Below are positions 28,967 to 37,628 of a stretch of 64,000 bases of DNA, in pieces. The notes beneath the pieces are model-generated. The model was not told the origin of the DNA and searched no databases. It saw nothing but the letters and a program-made list of their open reading frames with translations. This DNA is from Bacteroidia bacterium (lineage in GTDB: Bacteria > Bacteroidota > Bacteroidia > Flavobacteriales > Flavobacteriaceae): positions 248,001 through 312,000 of the forward strand of contig JAUIDI010000003.1 in the NCBI GenBank assembly GCA_030428705.1, written 5' to 3'. Made by a program: the position numbers and the translations under genes. Within the stretch, counting starts at the first letter, position 1; each line of letters starts with the position of its first letter.

Positions 28967-30763
28967 CTATTCTGTTTTAAGCCAGTCCGTTCGTTTCTTT
29001 AGAGATTCGGGTTTAGGTTGCCCGCCTTCCTTTTCCATCAAAAAAATGGAATAGGAAGGATCGGCCTCTAGCTTTACCATAGTCGATTTAGCTTTACCGA
29101 ATCTTTCAAAGTCGATTTTAAGTGTTTCACCAACTTTGAACGTTTTTATGAATTCGTTGAATCGTATTCCGTCGGGAAATGGCTTGTTATTGATTGCCGT
29201 AATCACGTCTCCACTTGACAAACCTGCCTTATAGGCGGGACTTCCCATTTTTGAAGTGCCTTTTATTTCGCCATGACCATCACCGTCGAGTTCTGCATAG
29301 ACACCGAAATAAGGTACTTCGGAATGTTGTTTTAGCATAATGCCCACCGACTCGAAAAGCGACTTATAATCGGGCATTTGACTATCGTAAATAAATGAAT
29401 TGAAGAATTGGTCGCCAAAAGGTTTTCCCGCATATTGGTTTAGGGTTTGATGAAGATTTTCAATGGTATAGGGAATTTCCTTTTTTCCATACTTCTGCCA
29501 TACGAGTTTCATATAATCGTCGAGGTTCAGCCCATTTTGTCGTAATGTTAGATCAAGGGCCAGGCCCAGCACGCTTCCGTAGGAATAATAAGAAATAAAG
29601 GTATTGCCCCGATTAACGGGATCGACCGAGGTGGCCGCATCTACGAAAGGAGCTTGGTAACTCATCTCGATGGGGTTAAAAAACTGTCGTGCCGGGGAAT
29701 TCCACACATAATTGAAGGTACCGGCTAGTCCCTCGACATAACTTTCGGGAGTCCTTAGTCCGGCCCGGCATAAGATCAATCCGGTATAGTAGCTTGTAAA
29801 TCCTTCGGCGAACCATAGGGTCCCGCTCATATTGGCTTTTGAAAAATCGAATGGTTCAAGGGTTTTTGGGCGGATTCGCTCGACGTTCCAGGCATGAAAG
29901 AACTCATGTGAAACGGTACCTATGTTTCTGTCCATTCCTCCATCGGCCAAACTACGCGTACTTGTAAGAATGGTAGAATTTCTGTGTTCCATCCCGTCAC
30001 CGGAAGCATTGGGTACATAACAGGCCAAAAAGGTGTACCTGTCATAATCGAAATCAGGAAGTTCGCCGTAAACCTCTTTTTCGGCAAGTACCGTTTTTTT
30101 TACTTTTTCAAAGTAAGCATCCGTTTCTTGATTGGTCCCGTTATGGTGCAGTACCAATTGAATCGTCTTGCCGTCCACTTTAAACTCCCGTAGCGCGTAA
30201 TCACTGATTTCGGTCGGACTATCCATAAAATACTGAAGATGGGGGGCCGAATAGGTCGTGCCGGAGACCAAGGGAAGTTGGGTAGCGACTTTCCAATTTA
30301 GATCTTCCGGCAATCGAAACATGACTTCTATTTTCCGGTCTTCCAAACTTTCGGCATACATGAATGTTGCCGGCATATTCAGATGGGCATGGGTCTCGTC
30401 AATTTGGGAGTATGTGCCATCGCCACGATCGGCAAAAAGGACATAATTGATTTTAATCGTTCCATCATGGCCGGATAATTTCCAGGAATAGGGATCGTGC
30501 CGTGTTATTTTCAATGGATTGCCTTTTCCATCGGTTGCCTCAAAAGCATAGACGTTCTTGGCAAATTCATGGATCGCGTATCGTCCGGGTGATGAACGAG
30601 CCATGCGTACGGTAAGTGTATCCGAATTTACATCAGGGAATGTTGCCCTGATTTCAGCTTCATGATGAACGGCATTTTCAAATGAGATTTCATAAGAATT
30701 GGTTTGTGAAAATCCCAAAGAAGTAATCAACATTAGCGGTAATAATATGAATTTGGCCTTCAT
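28967..30763 (-). CDS. M61-family (glycyl) aminopeptidase with PDZ domain
   Basis: A 598-residue exported metallopeptidase. The ATG at 30763 gives a proper signal peptide (KFILLPLMLITSLGFSQ); an ATG seven codons upstream is in frame but less likely. After an N-terminal beta domain, the zinc site HEFFHAWN (HExxH) and the downstream WFAEGFTSYY glutamate region are present. A C-terminal PDZ domain (about 490-580: GSPAYKAGLSSGDVITAINNKP) follows. Family members are periplasmic peptidases acting on peptides with N-terminal Gly or Ala. It is divergent from bioF. Confidence 0.9.
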   Translation of the reverse strand: MKAKFILLPLMLITSLGFSQTNSYEISFENAVHHEAEIRATFPDVNSDTLTVRMARSSPGRYAIHEFAKNVYAFEATDGKGNPLKITRHDPYSWKLSGHDGTIKINYVLFADRGDGTYSQIDETHAHLNMPATFMYAESLEDRKIEVMFRLPEDLNWKVATQLPLVSGTTYSAPHLQYFMDSPTEISDYALREFKVDGKTIQLVLHHNGTNQETDAYFEKVKKTVLAEKEVYGELPDFDYDRYTFLACYVPNASGDGMEHRNSTILTSTRSLADGGMDRNIGTVSHEFFHAWNVERIRPKTLEPFDFSKANMSGTLWFAEGFTSYYTGLILCRAGLRTPESYVEGLAGTFNYVWNSPARQFFNPIEMSYQAPFVDAATSVDPVNRGNTFISYYSYGSVLGLALDLTLRQNGLNLDDYMKLVWQKYGKKEIPYTIENLHQTLNQYAGKPFGDQFFNSFIYDSQMPDYKSLFESVGIMLKQHSEVPYFGVYAELDGDGHGEIKGTSKMGSPAYKAGLSSGDVITAINNKPFPDGIRFNEFIKTFKVGETLKIDFERFGKAKSTMVKLEADPSYSIFLMEKEGGQPKPESLKKRTDWLKTE

Positions 30764-30814
30764 TATTTGATTTGTATTATACAAACGAATATACTATTTA
30801 AATGAAGGATATAC

Positions 30815-30822
30815 TACATTTG
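30815..30822 (+). promoter_or_regulatory. bioF: bioF promoter -7 box, very close to the start codon
   Basis: TACATTTG matches TAnnTTTG and ends 4 bp before the bioF ATG at 30827. Usual spacing would put the transcription start at or just after the start codon. No clear -33 TTG was found. Confidence 0.45.
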
Positions 30823-30826
30823 CGCT

Positions 30827-31978
30827 ATGGTCGATTTCCCCAAAAAGCTACAGGAAAAACTTTTAAAAAGAGAAACGGAAGGTGCATTGCGCTCGATTAC
30901 AGGAGTCGATGGTAAAGTTGATTTTTTCTCCAATGATTATTTGGGTTTTGCAAGAAATGAGGCACTTTTCGCCCACACCTTTCAATTGCTGTTAAAGGAG
31001 GGAATATCTCAAAATGGGTCAACAGGATCAAGGTTGTTATCCGGTAACCATCGATTATATGGTAGGCTAGAAAAAGATTTGGCCCAATTTCATGAGGCCG
31101 AAAGTGCCTTGGTGTTCAATTCAGGCTACGATGCCAATATTGGGTTTTTCAGTTCGGTACCGCAACGGGACGATATTGTTTTCTATGATGAACTTGTTCA
31201 TGCCAGTATTCGGGATGGGATAAAAATGGGAAATGCGAAGAGTTATAAATTTGACCATAATAGTATAGATGATTTGATTTCGGGCATTGAACGGAACCGA
31301 GGTGTAAAAGATACCACAGGTGAAATCTATATCGTTGCCGAATCGGTTTTTTCGATGGATGGCGATTCGCCCGATTTAAACGCTCTTGTCGACCTATGCA
31401 AAAGCAATAATTATCATTTGGTCGTTGACGAAGCCCACGCTTTAGGTGTGGTAGGTAATAAAGGAATCGGTCTGGTCCAACACTTGAATTTGCAAGATGA
31501 GGTTTTTGCCCGAATCGTAACTTTTGGGAAGGCTTTAGGAAGTCATGGCGCGGCTATTTTGGGAAGTGTAGGGCTTAAGGAATATCTGGTCAATTTCGCA
31601 AGAAGTTTTATCTATACGACGGGGCTTCCCCCGCATACTTTGGCAACGATTATTTCAGGCTATGAATTTTTGAATTCCGCTAAAGAAGAACGACAAAGAC
31701 TTTTGGGGAACATCGATTATTTCAAGAAAAAGCTCAAGCTTTTGAAGCTTGATCCATTTTTTGTGCCAAGCGATTCACCCATTCAATCGTGCGTGATTCC
31801 AGGAAATGAAAAGGTAAAATCCGTTTCACGGAAGCTTGTTGAAGAAGGGTTCGAAATCAAGGCGATTCTTGCGCCAACGGTTTCTGAAGGCCAAGAACGA
31901 TTACGATTCTGTTTGCACAGTTTTAATACGGAAGGGGAAATTACTTGGGTGCTTCAACTCTTAAAAAAGTATCTTTAG
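30827..31978 (+). CDS. bioF: 8-amino-7-oxononanoate synthase BioF
   Basis: A 383-residue PLP enzyme condensing pimeloyl thioester with L-alanine in biotin synthesis. Motifs: STGSRLLSGNHRLYGRLE, DEAHALGVVG (Asp201) and TFGKALGSHGAAILG with the PLP Lys235. It is the first gene of the biotin cluster with bioD and bioA downstream. The related 2-amino-3-ketobutyrate CoA ligase is an alternative family member, but the linkage to bioD/bioA settles the call. Confidence 0.92.
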   Translation: MVDFPKKLQEKLLKRETEGALRSITGVDGKVDFFSNDYLGFARNEALFAHTFQLLLKEGISQNGSTGSRLLSGNHRLYGRLEKDLAQFHEAESALVFNSGYDANIGFFSSVPQRDDIVFYDELVHASIRDGIKMGNAKSYKFDHNSIDDLISGIERNRGVKDTTGEIYIVAESVFSMDGDSPDLNALVDLCKSNNYHLVVDEAHALGVVGNKGIGLVQHLNLQDEVFARIVTFGKALGSHGAAILGSVGLKEYLVNFARSFIYTTGLPPHTLATIISGYEFLNSAKEERQRLLGNIDYFKKKLKLLKLDPFFVPSDSPIQSCVIPGNEKVKSVSRKLVEEGFEIKAILAPTVSEGQERLRFCLHSFNTEGEITWVLQLLKKYL

Positions 31979-31983
31979 ACTAA

Positions 31984-32364
31984 ATGGAGACTACTTTTTA
32001 TACTTTGGGAAGTTTTGAATTTCCCGCCGATGTCCAGATTATCAAAGGGAAATTGGAGTCGGAGGGCATACCCGTATTCTTGAGGGACGAAAACACATTG
32101 AATTCCGATCCATTGATAAGTTCGGCCATCGGGGGCGTAAAATTACAAGTGTATTCAAATGACAAGGACAGGGCCGTTGAAATATATAATGAGATTAGGG
32201 CCTATGCTTTGGATGATGACGGAAATCCGATTGTTTGTCCGAATTGCAAGGCAAAAAAATCAGAGCCTTATTATGAAAGAAAAGGTATTTTCTATAAACT
32301 TTTTCCTTTCTTTGAAAGTAGAAAGTATAGATGCTTGCAATGTGGAATTATTACTAAACGATAG
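31984..32364 (+). CDS. DUF2007-domain protein with C-terminal zinc ribbon
   Basis: A 126-residue soluble protein. Residues 5-75 (FYTLGSFEFPADVQIIKGKLESEGI, GGVKLQVYSNDKDRAVEIYNEI) form the DUF2007 / putative prokaryotic signal-transducing domain. The tail has paired cysteines CPNC and CLQC, a likely zinc ribbon. It fits tightly between bioF (5 bp) and bioD (3 bp), so it is co-transcribed with biotin genes. Its role there is unknown; DUF2007 resembles a PII-like small-ligand or regulatory fold. Confidence 0.78.
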   Translation: METTFYTLGSFEFPADVQIIKGKLESEGIPVFLRDENTLNSDPLISSAIGGVKLQVYSNDKDRAVEIYNEIRAYALDDDGNPIVCPNCKAKKSEPYYERKGIFYKLFPFFESRKYRCLQCGIITKR

Positions 32365-32367
32365 TGT

Positions 32368-32985
32368 ATGAAACGATTTTTTGTAACAGGGATTTCGACC
32401 GAAGTGGGTAAAACAGTGACGGCTGCTATAGTTGCGGAGGCACTTGAGGCCGATTATTGGAAGCCGATACAGGCGGGGGATCTTGATAATTCGGATAGCC
32501 ATACGGTGGAGAAGTTGGTTTCAAATACAAAAACCATAATACACAAGAGTAGTTATGAGCTAAAAAACGCCATGAGTCCCCATGCGGCGGCCGAAATCGA
32601 TAATATAACCATAGAACTGGATATGTTACGGGAACCTGAAACCGAGAATCATTTGGTCATAGAAGGAGCCGGAGGTTTGCTCGTACCTCTGAACGACCAT
32701 GATACCATTATGGATATCATTATGCCCAATTATAAGGTTATTGTGGTTTCGAGACATTATTTGGGAAGTATCAACCATACGCTTTTGACCATCGAGTCTC
32801 TGCAACAAAGGGGTTATGAGATTGCCATACTGTTCAATGGAAAAGAGAATGCCATGACCGAAAGTATAATCGCTAAGAAAGCGGGGGTCCCTGTTTTGGG
32901 TCGCATTGACGAAGAGACAAAAGTCGATACAGAGATGGTAAAAAAATATGCGGATATTTTTAGACCTGTGTTGCTCTCACTCTAA
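32368..32985 (+). CDS. bioD: Dethiobiotin synthetase BioD
   Basis: A 205-residue ATP-dependent enzyme closing the ureido ring of dethiobiotin. The P-loop GISTEVGKT (8-16), KPIQAGDLDNSD substrate motif, EGAGGLLVPL and the VVSRHYLGSINHTLLT region are typical. It ends convergent with the GT39-like gene, overlapping it by 9 bp. Confidence 0.94.
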   Translation: MKRFFVTGISTEVGKTVTAAIVAEALEADYWKPIQAGDLDNSDSHTVEKLVSNTKTIIHKSSYELKNAMSPHAAAEIDNITIELDMLREPETENHLVIEGAGGLLVPLNDHDTIMDIIMPNYKVIVVSRHYLGSINHTLLTIESLQQRGYEIAILFNGKENAMTESIIAKKAGVPVLGRIDEETKVDTEMVKKYADIFRPVLLSL

Positions 32986-34464
32986 GCGTTGGCGAATTTC
33001 CGCCCCCTCGACCTCTGCCAAAATATTGTAATTTTTCTTTAGACAAGAATCGATATATTGGTTTTCGGCTTCTAATTTTTCATCGAAAATCAACCTGTTT
33101 TTTCGCGTAATCACGATTTTTGGTCGAATTTCCTCCATGATATATTTAAGTTCTTCCACTCCGGTGGCCCTGGGATTATCATAATAGGGGAAAAGCTCGC
33201 TTCTACAAATATTGCTCGGATGGGTGGCCGCCATTGTGGGAGGTTTTGTTCCCAAGGGCCAATATCCGATGTGATATTCCAAAAACAGTACATTTTCTGT
33301 TTCCAGATTGTTTGATCTCAGGTATTGTGGCACTGTAATTCCTTCCCCATTGAAGAAAGTGCCCCGGTTTATTCTGTTATTAAAAATATTGGTGTATTCG
33401 AGATAGCTCTCCATCGGGAGCAAGACCAACAAAAAGAAAACGAAAGGTCTATAATCGAATTTTTGAAGAACCAAAATACGACTTCCTATTAGGGCTACAA
33501 GAACAATTAAAATGGGATATAATTGAATCAGATAATGGCTATTGATACGTCCTGCCTTGAAAAACGAGAATAGCACACCCAGAATGGCGACCAACAAAAT
33601 TTGGACATTTTTATTTTTGAAGTCCAAATAATTCTTCTTCCAGGCCAAAACAAACAGACCGGCCAAAATCAAAAAAGTCGGAGCCAAAGACAGCAACGAG
33701 CTTCTTCGTGCACCGGCATATTCCAAAGCGGCCAGAACGACCGATTTCCACCATATTTCTGCTTGATCTGAAAGATGGTAAGGGAGAACAGTCAAAAGGA
33801 TGACACATACAATTCCGACCCCATACAGCAAAAGTTTCAATAATCCATTTGTAAAATGTTGTTTGGCAAAGGAAGAATAAACAAGATATAGACCGACCAA
33901 AAATACGGCGTAAGCGATATTCAGTTTGGTCATAATGGCCAGCCCCATTAGCAATCCCGACACAAGATAATAGGTGTACTTATCCGATTTTATCAAAATA
34001 TAAAGTGCAGGCACAAAAAATGCCATACCTATATGTTCTGACATGACCCCTTGAATGCTTCCGAACATGCTTTGAAGCAGAACACATAGTACGCCGGCCC
34101 AAAAACCTATTTTTTTTGAACCGATTCTTTTCCCGATTTTATAGGTAAAAAATGCCGTGATGGCAACCATTAGTGCTCCGATGAGCCGGATTACGACGAA
34201 ACTCTTGCCAAATAAGTAAATGATGCCGGCGAAGACAAGAAAGGTGATAGGGGGTTTTAAATCCCACAATTCGGTATAGGGTAAATGGCCATCGACCCAA
34301 GATTGCCCCATCAATATAAAGGTACTCTCATCACGATCGATATAGTCCCGAAAGAAAAAAGGCAGCCGGATGAATACCGAAACCAAGGTCAAAATTGAAA
34401 ATACCGCCCAGTTCGTTAATCTAGAATAGTTTGGAGTGAGCGAATTTATAAGCCGTTTCAGCAT
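32977..34464 (-). CDS. GT39-like (ArnT/PMT-type) membrane glycosyltransferase
   Basis: A 495-residue integral membrane protein with about 11 hydrophobic segments. The first periplasmic loop carries RDYIDRDESTFILMGQSW, whose acidic pair is the usual catalytic site of C-type polyprenyl-phosphate sugar transferases, and DLKPPITFLVF follows. It probably moves a sugar from a polyprenyl-phosphate donor to an envelope acceptor. The frame is open to 34587, but that extension would run past the divergent bioA start; the ATG at 34464 gives a natural N-terminus. It interrupts the biotin genes on the opposite strand and has no obvious role in them. Confidence 0.8.
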   Translation of the reverse strand: MLKRLINSLTPNYSRLTNWAVFSILTLVSVFIRLPFFFRDYIDRDESTFILMGQSWVDGHLPYTELWDLKPPITFLVFAGIIYLFGKSFVVIRLIGALMVAITAFFTYKIGKRIGSKKIGFWAGVLCVLLQSMFGSIQGVMSEHIGMAFFVPALYILIKSDKYTYYLVSGLLMGLAIMTKLNIAYAVFLVGLYLVYSSFAKQHFTNGLLKLLLYGVGIVCVILLTVLPYHLSDQAEIWWKSVVLAALEYAGARRSSLLSLAPTFLILAGLFVLAWKKNYLDFKNKNVQILLVAILGVLFSFFKAGRINSHYLIQLYPILIVLVALIGSRILVLQKFDYRPFVFFLLVLLPMESYLEYTNIFNNRINRGTFFNGEGITVPQYLRSNNLETENVLFLEYHIGYWPLGTKPPTMAATHPSNICRSELFPYYDNPRATGVEELKYIMEEIRPKIVITRKNRLIFDEKLEAENQYIDSCLKKNYNILAEVEGAEIRQRLE

Positions 34465-34545
34465 AGGTAGTTTTGGGATGATTTTCCCATCTTTGCAAGA
34501 TAGTCGATTCCAATAAATTTCGGAACCGATTTTAAATCGAAGCGC

Positions 34546-35814
34546 TTGGAAAATCTTTCGACAAGAGATCAAAAATATTTGTGGCATCCCTTAACACAGC
34601 ATAAGCTACATCCTGAAATGTTGGGAATAGTTCGGGCCAAGGGAACTTTGTTGTTCGATGAGAATGGCAAGGAATATATCGATGGGATTGCCTCGTGGTA
34701 TACGTGTATGTACGGTCATTGCAACGAATGTATTTTGAACAGGGTTTCCGTCCAGATGAAGCAATTGGACCAAGTGGTCTTTAGCGGATTTACCCATGAA
34801 CCTGCGGTTAGACTGTCAGAAGAGCTTATCAAAATATTGCCTGGCAACCAGCAAAAACTTTTTTTTTCCGACAATGGTTCCACGGCGACAGAAGTGGGCG
34901 TTAAAATGGCTTTGCAATACCATTTCAATCAAGGAGAAAAGAGAAACGTTATGCTTGCGCTCGAAGATGGATTTCATGGGGATACTTTTGGCGCCATGTC
35001 GGTTTCGGGCCTCTCCGTTTATAATGGCCCGTTCGAAGAACATTTTATTCAAGTGGAACGAATTCCCGCTCCGACCAAGAATAATATTGGGAGTATTCTA
35101 AAGTATTTGGGTACACGGTTGGAGCAAAAGAATATTGCCGGATTCATCTATGAACCTTTGGTTCAAGGTGCGGCGGCAATGAAAATGCATGACGCGGAAG
35201 CCTTGAACAAAGTGCTAAAGCTGCTTCAAGACAATGATGTCGTGACTATTGCCGATGAAGTAATGACCGGTTTTGGCAAGACCGGTAACTATTTTGCATC
35301 CGATTATGTCGATACCAAACCAGATGTCATTTGCCTATCAAAAGCCCTTACTGCGGGATTAATACCTATGGCCATTACCAGTTGTACCCAAAAAATCTAT
35401 GATGCGTTTTACAGTGATGAACTGAAAAAAGGGCTATTTCACGGGCATACCTATACCGCGAACCCGTTAGCTTGTACAGCGGCATTGGCCGGACTAGAAT
35501 TATTGCGATCCGAAGAAATGCAGCATAACATCGAACGGATTATTGAATCACATCGACAATTCGATTTGCAAATAAAAGACCACCCCAAAGTGGGCGGAAC
35601 CCGACAATGTGGCATTATCTACGCCTTGGACCTGAACCTGAAAATGGAGCGCTACGGAAATCTAAGGGATAGACTGTTTCGGCATTTTATGGACAATGGA
35701 ATTTTTCTAAGACCCTTGGGCAACACAATCTACGTTTTGCCACCCTATATCATTACGGACGAACAACTTCAAAAAGTTTACGGTGCAATTAAAAGTGCTT
35801 TAGAGATAGTATAA
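34546..35814 (+). CDS. bioA: Adenosylmethionine-8-amino-7-oxononanoate aminotransferase BioA
   Basis: A 422-residue PLP class III aminotransferase converting KAPA to DAPA with SAM as amino donor. Motifs: YLWHPLTQHKL at the N-terminus, SDNGSTATEVGVKMA, DGFHGDTFGAMSVSG, IADEVMTGFGKTG and CLSKALTAG with the PLP Lys. The start is TTG at 34546: no ATG precedes the conserved WHPLTQ block, and the first ATG (34618) would remove it. It is separated from bioD by the opposite-strand transferase gene and followed 14 bp later by a ketoacyl synthase. Confidence 0.93.
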   Translation: MENLSTRDQKYLWHPLTQHKLHPEMLGIVRAKGTLLFDENGKEYIDGIASWYTCMYGHCNECILNRVSVQMKQLDQVVFSGFTHEPAVRLSEELIKILPGNQQKLFFSDNGSTATEVGVKMALQYHFNQGEKRNVMLALEDGFHGDTFGAMSVSGLSVYNGPFEEHFIQVERIPAPTKNNIGSILKYLGTRLEQKNIAGFIYEPLVQGAAAMKMHDAEALNKVLKLLQDNDVVTIADEVMTGFGKTGNYFASDYVDTKPDVICLSKALTAGLIPMAITSCTQKIYDAFYSDELKKGLFHGHTYTANPLACTAALAGLELLRSEEMQHNIERIIESHRQFDLQIKDHPKVGGTRQCGIIYALDLNLKMERYGNLRDRLFRHFMDNGIFLRPLGNTIYVLPPYIITDEQLQKVYGAIKSALEIV

Positions 35815-35828
35815 CCAAAACCCCTATT

Positions 35829-36983
35829 TTGACCGAACCGATTTCCATTACTGCCGTAGCATCGATTTCCCCCTTGGGGACCACTTTGGATGAAGCATGG
35901 ACAGCATACCAAAACCCAGATCCATCTTTTATTCAAAAAAAATTCGATAATCGTTTGGAATGGGTAGCCCCATTGTCCAAAAGTACTATGGAAGCTGTTA
36001 TCAAGCTTAGAAAATCGGACACCAGATACAAGAACCTAGATAATTCGGTACTATTTGCGATTTTGGCTTCAAGAAATGCTCTTGATTTGGCAAGATGGGG
36101 CGGGGGTGATTATTTCGGCATCAATATCGGTTCCTCGCGTGGTGCGACCTCGCTTTTTGAAAAATACCATGAAGAATTTCTGCAAAAGAAAAAATCTTCG
36201 ACCTTATCCTCGCCGACCACGACTTTGGGCAATATCTCATCTTGGGTCGCACACGACCTTCGATCAAAAGGCCCGGAAATATCGCATTCGATTACCTGTT
36301 CCACTTCGTTGCATTCCCTTTTGAACGGAGTCGCATGGTTGAAAGGTGGAATGACCAATAAATTTCTGGTCGGTGGAAGTGAGGCTCCTTTGACTCCTTT
36401 TACCCTTGCTCAAATAAAAGCGTTGAAGATTTATTCCCATGAAAATGAAAGGTTTCCCTGTAGGGCTTTAGATTTGGAAAAGAAACGAAACAGTATGGTC
36501 TTGGGCGAAGGGGCGTCGGTCGCATGCCTTGAAATGGGAATTTCCGATAGCACCTTGGCCATAATCGAGGGCATAGGTTATGCGACAGAGGTTTTGCGGA
36601 ACAATACCTCGATTTCGACCGAGGCCAATTGTTTTCAGCGATCCATGAAAATGGCCTTAGGTAAAATAAAGCCTGAAGAAGTAGATGTTATCGTTACACA
36701 TACTCCAGGAACAGTAAAAGGTGACCTGTCTGAATTTAAAGCCATTGAAAAAGTCTTTTGTAACAAAATTCCATTCTTGACGACGAATAAATGGAAAGTA
36801 GGCCACACCTTTGGGGCATCAGGGATTCTCAGCATAGAAATGGCCATTTTGATGCTTCAAAAGCAAAAAACAATTGCCGCCCCTTTTAGAAAAAAGCAGG
36901 AAAGCCCTAAAAGCGTAAAAACCGTGCTTGTAAATGCCGTGGGCTTTGGAGGTAATGCAGTTTCAGTGTTACTTTCAAAATAA
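35829..36983 (+). CDS. Beta-ketoacyl synthase-like enzyme in the biotin cluster
   Basis: A 384-residue thiolase-fold condensing enzyme of the FabB/FabF type. The triad is complete: Cys157 in SITCSTSLH, His291 in VTHTPGT and His326 in KVGHTFGASG. The length is shorter than FabF (about 410). The start is TTG at 35829; the first ATG would delete the conserved ITAVASISPLG strand. It lies 14 bp after bioA, implying a role in making the pimeloyl or another acyl precursor, though it could be a stray FabF paralogue. I saw no bioC, bioH or bioG in the window. Confidence 0.8.
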   Translation: MTEPISITAVASISPLGTTLDEAWTAYQNPDPSFIQKKFDNRLEWVAPLSKSTMEAVIKLRKSDTRYKNLDNSVLFAILASRNALDLARWGGGDYFGINIGSSRGATSLFEKYHEEFLQKKKSSTLSSPTTTLGNISSWVAHDLRSKGPEISHSITCSTSLHSLLNGVAWLKGGMTNKFLVGGSEAPLTPFTLAQIKALKIYSHENERFPCRALDLEKKRNSMVLGEGASVACLEMGISDSTLAIIEGIGYATEVLRNNTSISTEANCFQRSMKMALGKIKPEEVDVIVTHTPGTVKGDLSEFKAIEKVFCNKIPFLTTNKWKVGHTFGASGILSIEMAILMLQKQKTIAAPFRKKQESPKSVKTVLVNAVGFGGNAVSVLLSK

Positions 36984-37045
36984 GAACATCAAATTCTCGG
37001 TAAAGTCTTATCTTAAACAATTTATTAACCAACACGATTACTGCC

Positions 37046-37624
37046 ATGGAAAATTGGTTTGCCGCCTTGACCCTTTTTGAGAAAATTTATTGGATTGTAG
37101 CGCTTATTTCATCGGGAATATTCCTCATCTTGATCATACTGACATTATTGGGTGGAGATGCAGATGACATGGGAGGTGACGTGGACGCGGAAGTGGAGGG
37201 GGACACAGGAATTGGTTTTCAATTTCTCTCTTTTAAAAACCTAATGGGCTTTTTCACCATTTTTGGGTGGTCCGGAATAGCCTGTATAGATAATGGTCTT
37301 TCAACAAGTACGACTGTAATTGTATCGGTTATTTGTGGCTTGTTAATGATGGTCGCTATGGCATCTCTTTTCTATTATTTGGCCAAGTTACAGAGTAGTG
37401 GAACGCTAAAATTGAAAAATGCCCTTGGACAAATTGGCGAAGTTTATCTCACTATAGGTTCCCAAAGGTCGAGTATTGGAAAAGTCAGTATAAACGTTCA
37501 GGGGACTTTACGCGAACTGGAAGCCCTAACAGATGAAGAGAAAGATTTGGTTCAGGGCAACGTGGTTAAGGTCAAAGAAATCACAGACAATGGAATATTA
37601 ATCGTTCAACTTTTAAATACATAA
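37046..37624 (+). CDS. NfeD/YuaF-like membrane protein
   Basis: A 192-residue protein with an N-terminal membrane helix (about 12-35), an acidic loop (GDADDMGGDVDAEVEGD), two more hydrophobic segments (about 65-120) and a C-terminal OB-fold domain (KNALGQIGEVYLTIGSQR to NGILIVQLL, about 124-190). This is the NfeD/YuaF design. The flotillin gene starts 5 bp downstream, as in yuaF-yuaG pairs, pointing to a membrane-microdomain complex. Confidence 0.82.
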   Translation: MENWFAALTLFEKIYWIVALISSGIFLILIILTLLGGDADDMGGDVDAEVEGDTGIGFQFLSFKNLMGFFTIFGWSGIACIDNGLSTSTTVIVSVICGLLMMVAMASLFYYLAKLQSSGTLKLKNALGQIGEVYLTIGSQRSSIGKVSINVQGTLRELEALTDEEKDLVQGNVVKVKEITDNGILIVQLLNT

Positions 37625-37628
37625 ACAA

